A stretch of DNA of 64,000 nt from DATARH01 sp963789255 (GTDB taxonomy: Bacteria; Pseudomonadota; Alphaproteobacteria; ATCC43930; CGMCC-115725). The notes beneath the pieces were generated by a model. It was not told the origin of the DNA, did not search any database, and saw nothing but the letters and a program-made list of their open reading frames with translations. The stretch lies in the NCBI GenBank assembly GCA_963789255.1, contig CAWBJW010000002.1, positions 744,001-808,000 on the forward strand, read 5' to 3'. Positions 63,911 through 64,000 of the stretch are shown piece after piece; positions within the stretch are counted from its first letter, which is position 1; the number at the start of each line of letters is the position of its first letter. The position numbers were made by a program, and so were the translations under genes.

Positions 63911-64000
63911 CTATCGATGGCCGACCAGATGGTCGAGCAGCAATAGGCCGAAGCAGCAGAACGCCACCATCCAGGACACCCAGTCGCGGGCGGCAAAGAC
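63911..64000 (-). CDS. C-terminal end of a membrane protein, probably UbiA-type prenyltransferase (partial)
   Basis: The 29 codons visible before the TAG (63911-63913) encode Phe-Ala-Ala-Arg-Asp-Trp-Val-Ser followed by a hydrophobic helix and Gly-His-Arg. The ending resembles decaprenyl-phosphate 5-phosphoribosyltransferase (UbiA family), which is also the expected partner immediately before DprE1/DprE2. The rest lies outside the window, so the call rests mainly on context. Confidence 0.55.
   Translation of the reverse strand, partial: VFAARDWVSWMVAFCCFGLLLLDHLVGHR

Overview
The window is GC-rich chromosomal DNA from an alphaproteobacterium. The evidence is the bolA-grxD pair, the fabI-aroC pair, a LeuA of the roughly 555-residue type, a PurC of the roughly 320-residue type, and intergenic palindromes of the sort scattered through alphaproteobacterial genomes. 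A Rhodospirillales-like or Hyphomicrobiales-like host is a guess; there is no rRNA, tRNA, CRISPR array, intact transposase or prophage here to refine it.

Layout. 0-12 kb is mostly housekeeping: BolA (partial), GrxD, TlyA, a compact type II restriction-modification pair (beta-class methyltransferase plus BglII/BstYI-like endonuclease), two VOC proteins, a broken magnesium-type P-type ATPase with an NRAMP remnant beside it, a PAS histidine kinase, an amidohydrolase, a GYD protein and purC. 13-22 kb holds a single-module, highly reducing type I polyketide synthase (KS-AT-DH-MT-like-ER-KR-ACP) followed 4 bases later by an alpha-oxoamine synthase. This looks like a two-gene route to a long-chain amino-ketone (sphingoid-like) lipid. 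A glycosyltransferase and an OPX-type export lipoprotein converge on it. 24-36 kb is again mostly core metabolism: RlpA, leuA with a candidate leader, a TauD-family dioxygenase, an MBL-fold protein, fabI, aroC, a NIPSNAP protein and gamma-glutamyltransferase.

36-64 kb is a large envelope or exopolysaccharide locus: initiating sugar-phosphate transferase, OPX lipoprotein, Wzc/GumC-like co-polymerase, ExeA-like ATPase, CpsD-like ATPase with a degenerate P-loop, GMC oxidoreductase, GT2, ATP-grasp enzyme, a coiled-coil/alpha-beta hydrolase fusion, Wzx-type flippase, radical SAM protein, GT4, Tat-exported GH10 glycosidase, Wzy/ligase-type membrane protein, two more glycosyltransferases, a flavoprotein, a polysaccharide deacetylase and an aldo/keto reductase. 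At the right edge lies a UbiA-DprE1-DprE2-SMR set, the arrangement expected for polyprenyl-phosphate arabinose synthesis, which is unusual in a Gram-negative.

At least ten single-base frame breaks fall inside otherwise well conserved genes (P-type ATPase, PKS, GT2, hydrolase fusion, flippase, Wzy/ligase, deacetylase). Either the assembly carries indel errors or several accessory genes are decaying. The ATPase also has a catalytic-motif substitution, which favours real decay for that gene. A stretch of about 280 bases upstream of the flippase is present twice, 1.75 kb apart, with the start codon and first codons included.
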